A DNA stretch of 64,000 bases from Mycobacterium sp. 1100029.7 (GCF_001665235.1 NZ_LZSC01000050.1:124001-188000), one strand, 5' to 3'; shown: positions 1 through 11,167, numbered from the stretch's first letter. Translations and numbers: made by a program. The notes: generated by a model not told the origin, from the sequence alone.

Positions 1-552
1 CGCGCCGGGGATGAGGGCGGCCACCTCGTGCACCCGGTCCGGGTCCACCTCGAGGCCTGCGAAAGCGTGCTGGCAGGTCTCCAGCCAGCTCTTGCCCCAG
101 GAGAACAACTCGGCGGCGGTCCGCGGGTAGAGCCGCTCGAGTTCGCCCGGATCACGGGGCAGGGCAGCGCGGAGGTTTTCGATTGCCCGCGAATCCGCGG
201 ACGCCAGACCGCGGTAGAGCGTTTCGATGATGGCGCTGACGCGGTCGCGCAGGGGAGCATTCGGTGAGACCGGCGTCGCCAGAGTCGAGAACGTCGACTC
301 GCGGCGCTCGGCGGTGTGGTGCAGCACGGCCGCCCAGAAGCCGTCGGTGTCACCGAATTGGTACTGCACCGCACCCCAGGTGGCGCCGATGTCTTTCGCG
401 ATGCGATTCGCGGACACCGACCCCGGCTCGCCGGAGGCCAGCGACCGCAACGCGGCCTCCAGCATGTTCTCGCGGGTCGCGCTACCGCGCCGGTTGGGCC
501 GGCGGCCCACGATCCCAGCCTCCGAAACGTGCCGGGTAGCCCGCTGCGCCAT
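1..552 (-). CDS. TetR/AcrR-type transcriptional regulator (3' end cut by window)
   Basis: The complementary strand is open from an ATG at 552 to the first base of the window with no stop, giving 184 codons of a protein that continues beyond the edge. Residues of roughly 20-70 read as a TetR helix-turn-helix: an arginine-rich lead, then 'RENMLEAALRSLAS', 'VSANRIAKDIGATWGAVQYQFGD' split over the recognition helix, and a helical effector domain after it. TetR proteins bind DNA as dimers and release it on binding a small ligand. It diverges from the Rieske oxygenase at 683, so it probably controls that gene and itself from the 130-bp gap. Ligand unknown. Confidence 0.85.
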   Translation of the reverse strand, partial: MAQRATRHVSEAGIVGRRPNRRGSATRENMLEAALRSLASGEPGSVSANRIAKDIGATWGAVQYQFGDTDGFWAAVLHHTAERRESTFSTLATPVSPNAPLRDRVSAIIETLYRGLASADSRAIENLRAALPRDPGELERLYPRTAAELFSWGKSWLETCQHAFAGLEVDPDRVHEVAALIPGA

Positions 553-669
553 CGGCCGATCCTAATCGATGGCTTGCTTGCGGGGGGTCCGGACATTACA
601 GTTTTCATAGAGGGTACTTTGATTGTTGAGCTGGCGCCGCTATCATTCGTTTCGAGGAGGACAGCTCTG

Positions 670-690
670 ATGGCTGAGTTTGATGGCTAA
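670..690 (+). other. Six-codon mini-ORF overlapping the Rieske gene start
   Basis: An ATG at 670 opens a six-codon frame (MAEFDG) that stops at 688-690, inside the first codons of the oxygenase gene. The strong purine-rich ribosome site GAGGAGG (about 654-660) is spaced ideally for this ATG and is rather far from the oxygenase ATG at 683. Either ribosomes reinitiate from the mini-ORF, or a one-base change separated an older start from the gene. Confidence 0.35.
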
Positions 691-1708
691 GCCGCCGTTG
701 TCGATGAAACCGACGGGATGGTTCCAGGTCGCCTGGTCCGAGGAGATCGGCGTTGGGGACGTTCACAAGATGAAGTACTTCGACCAGGAAATGGTGGCGT
801 GGCGCGCCGAGTCGGGCCAGCTCACCGTCATGAACGCCTACTGCGAGCACCTGGGTGCGCACCTCGGATACGGCGGCAAGGTGGTGGGCGAGGTGCTGCA
901 ATGCCCGTTCCATGGCTGGCAGTGGAGCAACGAGGGCCGCAACGTGTGCATTCCGTATCAAGATCGCCCCAACCGCGGGCGGCGGGTGCGCACCTATCCG
1001 GTGGTGGAGCGCAACGAGTCGGTCTACATCTGGCACGACGTCGACCGGCGCGAGCCGTTCTTCGACGCTCCGGACGTGTTCGCCGCGTTCGATGACGACA
1101 GCAGCGCCGACAGCTATTACCCGCAGCAGCGGCTGTACCGCGCCGGGTTGGAGCTGCACCCGCAATACGTGTTGGAGAACGGCGTGGACTTCGCGCACTT
1201 CAAGTACGTGCACAACACGCCCATCGTTCCGGTCTTCACCCGCCACGACTTCGCCGGCCCAGTGTCTTTCGTGGACTTCACCATCACCTTCGAAGGCGAC
1301 GACGGACAGAAGATCGAAGACGTCAACAGCGGCGTCGAAGCGATCAACGGCGGCTTGGGAATTGCGGTGACCAAGAGCTGGGGCATGATCGACAACCGCA
1401 CCATCTCGGCAATCACCCCCATCGACGAATTCACGTCCGACGTCCGGTTCATGGTCTACATCGGCCGTACGCCGCACAAAGACCCGGCCCGCGCCGAGGT
1501 CAAAGCCCAGGACTTCGGCCGCGAAGTGATCCGGCAGTTCGAGCAGGACATCGAAATCTGGCAGCACCAGCGCTACTCGGATCCACCCGCGCTGGCCACC
1601 GATGAATACGAGGGCTTTACGGCGATTCGCCAGTGGGCCAAGCAGTTCTATCCCGACGGCATCGGCGGCAGCGCCGCCGAAGTGTACGCAGCATCCCAGA
1701 AAGGCTGA
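683..1708 (+). CDS. Rieske non-heme iron oxygenase, terminal oxygenase subunit
   Basis: The 341-aa protein has an N-terminal Rieske [2Fe-2S] site, C54-x-H56 and C74-P-F-H77 followed by GW, and a C-terminal catalytic domain with the mononuclear iron motif D169-F-A-H172-x4-H177. Such oxygenases take electrons from a ferredoxin/reductase and insert oxygen into aromatic or steroid-like substrates; the general look is of the KshA-like group, but the substrate cannot be read. No reductase is beside it. The gene is followed five bases later by a DapB-like oxidoreductase, so the two are probably one operon facing the TetR gene. ATG 683 is chosen; a TTG at 680 is in frame. Confidence 0.85.
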   Translation: MAKPPLSMKPTGWFQVAWSEEIGVGDVHKMKYFDQEMVAWRAESGQLTVMNAYCEHLGAHLGYGGKVVGEVLQCPFHGWQWSNEGRNVCIPYQDRPNRGRRVRTYPVVERNESVYIWHDVDRREPFFDAPDVFAAFDDDSSADSYYPQQRLYRAGLELHPQYVLENGVDFAHFKYVHNTPIVPVFTRHDFAGPVSFVDFTITFEGDDGQKIEDVNSGVEAINGGLGIAVTKSWGMIDNRTISAITPIDEFTSDVRFMVYIGRTPHKDPARAEVKAQDFGREVIRQFEQDIEIWQHQRYSDPPALATDEYEGFTAIRQWAKQFYPDGIGGSAAEVYAASQKG

Positions 1709-1713
1709 ACGCC

Positions 1714-2802
1714 ATGAATGCACCCGCTGGTCCGATCCGCGTCTTCCAGGTCGGAAGCGGCAACGTCGGCTCGGAGATGATCCGGCGGATCGCGACCCAG
1801 CCCGACCTCGAACTCATTGGCGTGCACTGCTATTCGCCGGAAAAGGTCGGCAAGGACACGGGTGAGTTCGCCGGCGTGGGGGCCAATGGGGTGACGTTCA
1901 CCGGAAGCGTCGACGAGATCATCGCGGCCAAGCCGGACGTCCTCACGTTTCACGGCGTGTTTCCCGACGAAGACCTTTATGTCCAGGTGCTCGAAGCCGG
2001 CATCGATATCGTCACCACCGCCGACTGGATCACCGGTTGGCACCGCGACACCAATCACCCGCATCCGTCCGGCAAGCTGGTGACTCAACTGCTGGCCGAG
2101 GCGTGTGAGAAGGGTGGGGCCACCTTCTACGGCACCGGGATGAACCCTGGCCTGAATCAGATTCTCGGCGTGGCGTGTTCGGCCGATGTCGCCGATATCG
2201 AAAACGTCACCACCATCGAGTCCGTCGACGTGTCGTGCCATCACTCGAAGGACACCTGGATCGAGGTGGGTTACGGCCTGCCGGTCGACGATCCGGAGAT
2301 CCCCGGGAAGCTCGAGAAGTACACCCGAGTCTTCGCCGACAGCGTGTTGATGATGGCCGACTGCTTCGACCTGAAACTCGACGAGGTCAAATTCAGCTAC
2401 GAGCTGGGTGCCTGCACGAAAGACGTCGACCTGGGCTGGTACATCCTGCCCAAGGGTTCGCTGGGCGGCAACTACATCAAATACCAGGGCCTGGTCGACG
2501 GCGTGCCCCGCGTCGAGACACATCTGGAGTGGCAGATGACGCCGCACACTGACCCGCATTGGGATATCAAGGGCTGCTACATCACTCAGATCAAGGGCGA
2601 CCCGTGCATCTACAACAAGCACATGATCTTCCCGAAGCCCGGCGTGGACCTGTCCAACCCCGACAACTTCGCCTCCATCGGCATGACCGTGACCGGCATG
2701 CCCGCACTGGCCTCGATCCGGTCGGTGGTGGCCGCGCCGCCGGGACTGATCACCAGCGGTGATCTTCCGCTGCGTGCCTTCGCCGGACGGTTCAAGAAGT
2801 AG
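1714..2802 (+). CDS. DapB-N-like NAD(P)-dependent oxidoreductase
   Basis: The 362-aa protein begins with a Rossmann nucleotide-binding segment (VFQVGSGNVGSEM, about residues 8-20) and resembles the dihydrodipicolinate-reductase N-terminal family, but is more than 100 residues longer than true DapB. It lacks the [15 protein letters not shown] signature seen in the real dapB at 4286. Relatives include amino-acid or amine dehydrogenases such as 2,4-diaminopentanoate dehydrogenase. It follows the Rieske gene by five bases, so it may act on the product of that oxygenase. The ATG at 1714 is preferred over longer readings because those would run back into the Rieske gene. Confidence 0.7.
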   Translation: MNAPAGPIRVFQVGSGNVGSEMIRRIATQPDLELIGVHCYSPEKVGKDTGEFAGVGANGVTFTGSVDEIIAAKPDVLTFHGVFPDEDLYVQVLEAGIDIVTTADWITGWHRDTNHPHPSGKLVTQLLAEACEKGGATFYGTGMNPGLNQILGVACSADVADIENVTTIESVDVSCHHSKDTWIEVGYGLPVDDPEIPGKLEKYTRVFADSVLMMADCFDLKLDEVKFSYELGACTKDVDLGWYILPKGSLGGNYIKYQGLVDGVPRVETHLEWQMTPHTDPHWDIKGCYITQIKGDPCIYNKHMIFPKPGVDLSNPDNFASIGMTVTGMPALASIRSVVAAPPGLITSGDLPLRAFAGRFKK

Positions 2803-2804
2803 CC

Positions 2805-5471
<2,667 letters not shown>

Positions 5472-5475
<4 letters not shown>

Positions 5476-5927
5476 GCAAGACGCTGCTGATCATTCACCA
5501 CACACCCTCGCCCTACACGCAGGAGATGTTCGAAGCGGTGCTCGCTGGGGCCACCGACCCGGATATCGAAAACGTGGAGGTGGTGCGTCGGCCGGCGCTC
5601 ACCGTGTCGCCGGTGGAAATGCTGGAGGCCGACGGCTATCTGCTGGGGACGCCGGCGAACCTCGGATACATCTCGGGTGCGTTGAAACACGCATTCGACT
5701 GTGCCTATTACCAATTACTCGACACCACGCGGGGACGGCCCTTCGGCCTGTACTTGCATGGCAACGAGGGGACCGAGGGTGCGCAGCGGGCGGTCGACAC
5801 CATCACGACCGGTCTGGGTTGGGTCAAAGCCGCTGAGACTGTCGTGGTTTCAGGCAGGCCGAGCAAGGGTGACGTCGAGGCATGCTGGAACCTCGGGGCG
5901 ACAACCGCGGCCCAGCTGATGGAGTGA
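5472..5927 (+). CDS. Flavodoxin/NADPH-dependent FMN reductase-like protein (Rv2771c-like)
   Basis: The 151-aa protein has a flavodoxin-type N-terminus (LLIIHHTPSPYTQEM), where the loop after strand 1 would hold the FMN phosphate, and LLGTPANLGYISGALKHAFD around residues 57-76, typical of the FMN-binding 90s loop in flavin reductases of this class. It probably carries FMN and shuttles electrons; no partner is apparent. It is the third gene of the dapB transcription unit (ATGA overlap). The stop lies five bases from the end of a convergent accessory operon, so this gene marks the left border of the conserved block. Confidence 0.75.
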
Positions 5928-5932
5928 ACCGC

Positions 5933-6766
5933 TCAGAACGACGAGCTGTCGCCGGCGTCGTGGATCTTTGCCGACGCTTTCGACAACAGTGATTTCGGCG
6001 CGACTTGTGCCGGCACAACCGGTCCGACGCGATTCATGATGCCAAGATATGGCGAACCGGCTTCGGGACGGGCGGTTGCTTCCGAGATGGGCCGCGAGGC
6101 CACGGGACGAGCCAGCAAGGTGGCCGGGTCCGGCATGGTGAACCGCTCACCGGGGCCGTCGAACGGCGTCGCCGTCGGGTCGGAATTGGTTGCACTGAGC
6201 TGGGATTGGAGCACGTTACTGGGAGCTCGCGCCACCACCCTCGGCGGTATGCGACCCGATCCCTCGTGATCGTCGCTCTGTGGCATGCCCTTGCTTCCGG
6301 TGGGGTCATCGGGCGGCGTTGGCACGTCTGGTGGGCGACCGGGCTTGGTTTGTCCACCACCGCTGCCGGGTGCTGCGGTCGGCGGTGCCGCCGCCCATGT
6401 CTGTGGTGACGTCGGCCTTGCGCCCGTCGCCTGTTCGAGGTACTGCCGCCACGCCTGCAGATAGCTGAACAATTGTTGGCCGTAGTCAGCCGGTGCGGGT
6501 GGTGTCGGCGGCCCCGAATTCGTCGGCGGCACGGGTGGCGTGGACGGCATGAAAGGCGGTAACGGGGCGAAGGGCATGAACTGCCCTCCGACCGGTGCGC
6601 CGGGGAATGACGGCGCGACGGGAAATGACGGCGCGACGGGAAATGCGGGCGGCGCGTTCAGGAATGGCGAGCCCGCCGCCATCGCGGCCCATTGCTCGAG
6701 AAGGTGTCGCCAATTCTGGAGATAGCTGAGCAACTGTTGGTTGTAATCGCTTGCGGGCATGGACAT
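5933..6766 (-). CDS. Proline-rich protein with two copies of a 19-residue helical motif
   Basis: I do not recognise a family. The 277-aa protein has a short helical motif near the N-terminus (residues 7-25, DYNQQLLSYLQNWRHLLEQ) and a second copy at 94-112 (DYGQQLFSYLQAWRQYLEQ), joined and followed by proline/alanine/glycine linkers predicted to be disordered. A conserved-looking tail (237-277) contains SPYLGIMNRVG. ATG 6766 is chosen because GGAGG sits just upstream; it lies 14 bases after the stop of the flavoprotein gene, so it is the last gene of the 17.7-5.9 kb operon. Two sticky helices on flexible linkers would suit a scaffold or shell-docking adaptor; that is inference. Confidence 0.75.
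   Translation of the reverse strand: MSMPASDYNQQLLSYLQNWRHLLEQWAAMAAGSPFLNAPPAFPVAPSFPVAPSFPGAPVGGQFMPFAPLPPFMPSTPPVPPTNSGPPTPPAPADYGQQLFSYLQAWRQYLEQATGARPTSPQTWAAAPPTAAPGSGGGQTKPGRPPDVPTPPDDPTGSKGMPQSDDHEGSGRIPPRVVARAPSNVLQSQLSATNSDPTATPFDGPGERFTMPDPATLLARPVASRPISEATARPEAGSPYLGIMNRVGPVVPAQVAPKSLLSKASAKIHDAGDSSSF
6609..6644. repeat. Two tandem copies of an 18-bp unit
   Basis: The unit GACGGCGCGACGGGAAAT occurs twice head to tail, with a decayed third copy before it, inside the proline-rich gene. On the coding strand it encodes the repeated FPVAPS hexapeptide, a slippage-type expansion of a disordered linker. Confidence 0.8.
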
Positions 6767-6780
6767 TTGCTGACCTCCAG

Positions 6781-9027
6781 CTAGTGCGGGGATGCGGAAG
6801 CGGGGACACCGAACGACAATGCCGACGGGGTGTCGAACGGATGGGGTAGGGACTGCTGGCACAGTTGCGCGTCGACGTTGCGCAACACGCGGGTGTCGGC
6901 CGGCTCACGGTTTTCGATGTCGAACACGTAGCAGTAGTCACCGGCCGGGGTCGGCATCCGGATCGGGCTGGACAGACTCTGATCGAGGAACCCGTAGGGG
7001 AACTCCCACTCCAGCGCCGGGGACTTCTCCCGGCGATCGTGACCACCCGATTCGACCCAGATGTAGTGGTCCAGAATGGCATTGACGGCATGGCGACCCG
7101 ACTCGCATGCAGACTCCATCGATGTCACCCGGGTGAACGTCTTGTTCCAGGTGCCGGCGAAGACCACCGAATTGTTGTGCACCTGATAGCCACCATGGCG
7201 GGCCTGCCAGACATTGTGCCGCTCGAGGTCTTCGCGCCACACGTCCTCTTCCGGTGTCCACGTCCAGGACGTTCCATGCGGATTCCACGGATCGCTACCG
7301 GGCCGGTTGTTCCAGTCCCCGACAATGGGAACCAGATACGGTGACTCGTTACGAACTATGCGACCCCGGCCCTGACCGGGCCCGGCGGCCATGATGAGTC
7401 CTCGATCGAGTGCGTACCACACCGGCCACGGCATCACCTCAGCCCCAGCGGATCCCGCGCTGCTGGTGAGCGCCGACACGATCTGCCGCCACACCTCTGC
7501 GGCGATTTCGTCGGCGGTGCAGTCTCGGGCCGCCTTGCCCCGGCCTTGGTCGTCGACCACGTGAGCCGACGGAGTGTTGAAATCTCCGATGTCGACGGAA
7601 AGCACTGACGTACAGCCGTCTTGGTCCAGAATCGGGCGCTTCTCCCACAACCCGGATTGATTGATCGAGGACAGTGCCCACTCCGTGCCGGTCAGCAACA
7701 TGTGCCCGCGGAGCAGCTGAAATTCGGTGTCGAAGTAGTACTGGATGCCGCACAGTGTTTGGAACCGATCCCATGGCACCCGTCCCATCTCGTCCATCGA
7801 GTAGGGGTTCCGCCTGCGCCGTGGCCGGGTCGAGTACGGCTGAAGCGGGCCGTCGGGCGGGGGAGGGATGGTCGTGAATCCATCCAGCGCGGCCACGGTT
7901 CCGCCGGTACCCGCCGCGCGCAACGCGCCGGTGATGTATTCGGCTCCCGGAGCGTCGACGGCGACGACCGTGTAGTCCGGGCCGACCTGGGTGCCGTCGG
8001 CCAACGTAATTCGCGCACGGGGCCGCAGGTGGGGTGCCTGAGTCGGTTCGAAAGCCGGAGGGTCCAGGCGGGTGGCCGCATTGCGGACGAAGCGGACGCC
8101 GAGCGTAACGAGGTGGCGGTACCAGTGGTCTAACCAGGACTCGGTGGTGGGACCATTGAGCACGCCGTCCGCTTTGTTGTCGCGGCGGTCCATATTGAGG
8201 TACAGCTGCAGGTAGGTGCTCATGTTGGTCCGCGCGTCGCCCCAAATCGAATCCAAAGCGACCAGGATTCTTGGCATTTGGCGTAACAGCCGGTCGCATG
8301 TCGCTGAGTAGACGAACTGGTTGGTGCCGGTCTCGCTGTTGCGTCCGACCAGATAGTCGTAGGCGGACATGTTCTGCAGTTCCTGCGCGCGCCGCAGCGG
8401 ACTGGAGGACAGATAGCACAACAGCCTGCTGAGATAGGTTCCGACGTCGCTGGCGGTGAAGCCCAATGTCGCCAGCTCGCTGAGGATTCCGAGAAATTCG
8501 GCGGGACTTCGTGGGAGCTCGCTGGGGAAGACCAGGGAGGGCTGATCGTGCACCGTGATGCCCTTGGTGACTACCCGCCGGACGTTGTCGTAGACGGTGC
8601 GTGACGTCGGTGTCCACCCGGCCGTTTGACTGCGCTCATATACCGGGATGCGCTGGAACATATCCCAGATATGCAGATAAAAGGCGGGAAAGAAACGGAA
8701 GCCGTGTTCACCCGGAACCGCTCGCTTAGGCGCCCGCGGCTGGCCCCGTCGGCCCGGGAAGGCGCGCAGCTCGGCTCGGCTCCCGTCGTGTGTGCCCACC
8801 GTCGAATATTGAGAGGCGGCAAGGCCACCGAGCTTGACGGGCGGGTGGGTTCCTGCGGGCTCGGAGACCAACGAGTTGCGTTCGTCCTGTCGTAGTTCGT
8901 ATACCGTGACGACGAAGCCGCGCTCCGCGAGTTCATGCGCGGCGGTGAGTCCGGCGATGCCGGCGCCGAGCACCGCTACTGTGGGGCGTCGTTCGCGTGA
9001 TGCCGGCGTCGTGATGTGCTCGGTCAT
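6781..9027 (-). CDS. Large FAD-dependent oxidoreductase (amine-oxidase/phytoene-desaturase-like)
   Basis: The 748-aa flavoprotein opens with a dinucleotide-binding fold (AVLGAGIAGLTAAHEL near residues 18-33, acidic end YE) and has GEHGFRFFPAFYLHIWDM around 106-123, common in carotenoid desaturase, carotenoid isomerase and HpnE-like enzymes. The C-terminal part has an ESACESGRHAVNAIL flavin-closing segment. It is longer than usual desaturases (about 500 aa). It probably oxidises or rearranges an isoprenoid or lipid substrate. Its start overlaps the SCP2-like gene stop (ATGA), and an isoprenoid chain synthase is upstream in the same operon, which favours an isoprenoid substrate. The exact reaction is unknown. 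Confidence 0.8.
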   Translation of the reverse strand: MTEHITTPASRERRPTVAVLGAGIAGLTAAHELAERGFVVTVYELRQDERNSLVSEPAGTHPPVKLGGLAASQYSTVGTHDGSRAELRAFPGRRGQPRAPKRAVPGEHGFRFFPAFYLHIWDMFQRIPVYERSQTAGWTPTSRTVYDNVRRVVTKGITVHDQPSLVFPSELPRSPAEFLGILSELATLGFTASDVGTYLSRLLCYLSSSPLRRAQELQNMSAYDYLVGRNSETGTNQFVYSATCDRLLRQMPRILVALDSIWGDARTNMSTYLQLYLNMDRRDNKADGVLNGPTTESWLDHWYRHLVTLGVRFVRNAATRLDPPAFEPTQAPHLRPRARITLADGTQVGPDYTVVAVDAPGAEYITGALRAAGTGGTVAALDGFTTIPPPPDGPLQPYSTRPRRRRNPYSMDEMGRVPWDRFQTLCGIQYYFDTEFQLLRGHMLLTGTEWALSSINQSGLWEKRPILDQDGCTSVLSVDIGDFNTPSAHVVDDQGRGKAARDCTADEIAAEVWRQIVSALTSSAGSAGAEVMPWPVWYALDRGLIMAAGPGQGRGRIVRNESPYLVPIVGDWNNRPGSDPWNPHGTSWTWTPEEDVWREDLERHNVWQARHGGYQVHNNSVVFAGTWNKTFTRVTSMESACESGRHAVNAILDHYIWVESGGHDRREKSPALEWEFPYGFLDQSLSSPIRMPTPAGDYCYVFDIENREPADTRVLRNVDAQLCQQSLPHPFDTPSALSFGVPASASPH

Positions 9028-9428
9028 GGTGCCTCCGAGCGCAATTCAGTCAGCAGCGCGGGCTGCGAGCAGGCGCGGACCGCGGCGTGGACGTAAGCGA
9101 GCAGCGAGTTGTGAGCGCGCTGGATGTCGTCGAGCGAACCGCGGACGCTTACCCGGCCCGTTTCGACGGCCTCGCTGAAACTCACCCGGGCGTCGATCAA
9201 ATCGAGGATGGTGGCTCGTGACGTGACGATGCAGGCACCGGCTGACCGCGCCGCACCCCCCGACACGCGTAGCCGGTCATCGCCGCGCAGTGCGAACACC
9301 TCACCGTCGACCTCGAGTTCGACCACCAGCGGGCCGAGCTCTGCGACCAGCAGCCGGTAACTGTCGGGCACCTCGTGTTCCAGCGCCTCGAGCGAGCGAC
9401 GTAGTAGCGACAAAATGCGTTCAGCCAT
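9024..9428 (-). CDS. SCP2-like sterol/lipid carrier domain protein
   Basis: The 134-aa protein is a single domain of alternating strands and helices: a leading helix, LVVELEVDGEVFALRGDD, then VTSRATILDLIDARVSFSEAVETGRVSVRGSLDD, which matches the glycine-containing end of SCP2/alkyl-sulfatase-dimer type lipid-binding domains. Such domains bind a hydrophobic ligand and present it to enzymes. It overlaps the upstream AttH/CrtC-like gene by eight bases and the downstream flavoprotein by four, so it is probably made in step with them. The start at 9428 is set by that coupling. The SCP2 call is by pattern, not by alignment. Confidence 0.6.
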   Translation of the reverse strand: MAERILSLLRRSLEALEHEVPDSYRLLVAELGPLVVELEVDGEVFALRGDDRLRVSGGAARSAGACIVTSRATILDLIDARVSFSEAVETGRVSVRGSLDDIQRAHNSLLAYVHAAVRACSQPALLTELRSEAP

Positions 9429-10443
9429 AGAGGAACTCGAATACACCCGTGCCGGCGAAGTCGAAGCTTTCGCCGTTGACGATGCCGCTGGCCCGTGTGG
9501 TACCGCCGGCTTCGCAGAGGACGGTCGACCGGTCGAGGAATGCTTCGCTCGGCTGCGCCAGGCGGGCGTACGAACGCGAGCAGAACTCCGCGTGTGCCTT
9601 GTCAGCTGCCCGTGTCGCGGTGATGTCGATCCGGGCCGGCACGCCCGGCACCTGGCCGTCGAGCAGTAGTCGCATCGGCGGCGGCAAGGTGCAATCGGCG
9701 GCCCGGGTGAGCCGGCCGTGCGAAACCGTCTGCACCGCCGCGTGCCGAAAGATCGCGGCGGGTTCGTCGTGGTGCCAGACGTAGAGCGCTTGGGACAGGT
9801 AGCGCAGTCGGCTTCGATCGGTCGTCTGCAGGAATACCATCGACCACGGGTTCGCGGCATCGGCAGGCAAAATTGTCCCCCAGGTCCAGCCGAAGTCGCC
9901 GCCCCAGTGGAACCGGCCCCAGTTGTGATCGTGATAGGCCAGGTCGTCTTTCATGCGGTGTTCACGGCCGCCGATGCGCAACCACCCGTCGGCGCGCAGC
10001 CGCGGCACGAAAAGCCAATTGATTCTGCCGTCGCCTAACGGTTGGTTGCGGACCACGAAAGGCCGGCTCGCCGATGTGAAGCGCAGTTCAGCACGAATGT
10101 CTTTGCCGGGCAAGTCGATTGACACGCAGTAACCGTCGGGCAGTACAGTCATCCGGTTGCCGCCGATGCTCAGTTCACCCAGATCGGCCGAAACGTTCAC
10201 CGCCCGCTCGTCGAATCGCTCGATGGCGCCGGTCCAGGTCGCATCGTGCGCGATCACGATGACACGTGGCACGAGCCGGCCTTCACGGTCCCCGAAGGCT
10301 TCATGGTTGAGGCTGAAGTTGATCAAGAGCCGCATGTCGTGCCCGTGGACCACGAAGTGGTGCCACTCTTTGTACGCCGCCGGCCTGGCGGTCGCCAGCA
10401 CCGGCGCGCGCAGGAAGTCGTTGCGTGTCAGCAGCGCATTCAT
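9421..10443 (-). CDS. AttH/CrtC-like lipocalin-fold protein
   Basis: The 340-aa protein carries the motif YHDHNWG (residues 170-176) followed by GWTWG (185-189), diagnostic of the CrtC carotenoid 1,2-hydratase/AttH superfamily, in which two lipocalin-like beta-barrels enclose a long lipid-like substrate. In carotenoid pathways CrtC adds water to a terminal double bond. With a polyprenyl synthase and a desaturase-like flavoprotein in the same operon, an isoprenoid-modifying role fits. The start at 10443 forms an ATGA overlap with the 90-aa gene upstream; an ATG three codons earlier (10452) is possible. Confidence 0.7.
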   Translation of the reverse strand: MNALLTRNDFLRAPVLATARPAAYKEWHHFVVHGHDMRLLINFSLNHEAFGDREGRLVPRVIVIAHDATWTGAIERFDERAVNVSADLGELSIGGNRMTVLPDGYCVSIDLPGKDIRAELRFTSASRPFVVRNQPLGDGRINWLFVPRLRADGWLRIGGREHRMKDDLAYHDHNWGRFHWGGDFGWTWGTILPADAANPWSMVFLQTTDRSRLRYLSQALYVWHHDEPAAIFRHAAVQTVSHGRLTRAADCTLPPPMRLLLDGQVPGVPARIDITATRAADKAHAEFCSRSYARLAQPSEAFLDRSTVLCEAGGTTRASGIVNGESFDFAGTGVFEFLYG

Positions 10444-10712
10444 CGCAGCCACCGCCGGGGTGTGACGTCCGTCGTCTGGTCGGCCGGATTATGCTGTGCG
10501 ATAGGGAAACCGGCCAGTCGGTCGACTGCGGCACCGGCACTGGCAAGCCCGAGCAGCGCGTACACGAAGTCGTCGGCGTGGCCGGGCAACCCGGCCCGGC
10601 GGTCGTCATCGGCCAGGGTACGAACCACCCGGGCTGCTCCGGCAAGGCCGAGCAGGTAGTCGATGAAGCTGCTCTGGTCGGCGAGTGCCTCGCGAGGATC
10701 GGTGAGCGTCAT
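10440..10712 (-). CDS. Small uncharacterised protein, 90 aa
   Basis: No family is recognised. The sequence is mostly helical, with a mildly hydrophobic centre (ADDFVYALLGLASAGAAVDRLAG) and an arginine end. It is bounded by ATGA overlaps on both sides, with the 152-aa gene before it and the AttH/CrtC-like gene after it, so it is very likely translated as part of the operon rather than being a chance frame. It could be a small partner subunit of one of its neighbours. Confidence 0.65.
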   Translation of the reverse strand: MTLTDPREALADQSSFIDYLLGLAGAARVVRTLADDDRRAGLPGHADDFVYALLGLASAGAAVDRLAGFPIAQHNPADQTTDVTPRRWLR

Positions 10713-11167
10713 GCGAACCCCTCGGGCCGCAGGCGCGCCAGGACGGAGTCGTCGAGACCATGCCCGATCACGGCGTCGGCCAGCAGGTCCGCCCAGGCGT
10801 CGGGGGCGGCGTTGGGCGCGGCCGGACCGTCAAGAACGTTGAGGCTCACCATCTCCCAGACGCGACGGAGATTTTCCACGGCTTCGGACGCGACCAATGC
10901 GTCGCGCAGCCGTGCACCGCGAGGCGTGCTTGCGTAGCGGCGTCCCTCGGCGACGAGTAGGTCGTGCAGTCCGCGGGCGGCCGCGGGGTTGCCCAAGACC
11001 GCGCGGCGTGCGCCGACGAGGAGCTCGAACGCGGCCCGCTCGGTTGCGCCGGCTGCTGTCGGCGGCGCCGGGCGTAACTGTGGAGTCTCGCGGTCGATGA
11101 CGTCGAGCGTCAGCTCGCGGATCCGCTCGAGCTCCGCGAGCATGCCGAGTAGGGTTTCGGGATTCAT
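10709..11167 (-). CDS. Uncharacterised helical protein, 152 aa
   Basis: No family is recognised. The protein is predicted all-helical and rich in Ala, Leu and Arg, without signal peptide, membrane segment or cysteine pairs. The start at 11167 forms an ATGA overlap with the polyprenyl synthase, and its stop forms another with the 90-aa gene. The paired coupling suggests that the 152- and 90-aa proteins act together, perhaps in a complex with the chain synthase. A longer in-frame reading exists upstream but would lie entirely inside the synthase gene. Confidence 0.65.
   Translation of the reverse strand: MNPETLLGMLAELERIRELTLDVIDRETPQLRPAPPTAAGATERAAFELLVGARRAVLGNPAAARGLHDLLVAEGRRYASTPRGARLRDALVASEAVENLRRVWEMVSLNVLDGPAAPNAAPDAWADLLADAVIGHGLDDSVLARLRPEGFA

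Noticed and set aside
605..1723. 372-aa frame on the minus strand over the Rieske gene
   Set aside because: It mirrors the codon pattern of the strongly supported Rieske gene; its amino-acid mix is typical of a GC-rich antisense frame and it has no ribosome site.
7439..8617. 392-aa second frame inside the FAD oxidoreductase
   Set aside because: Same-strand shadow frame rich in Arg, Pro and Gly; no domain or start signal.
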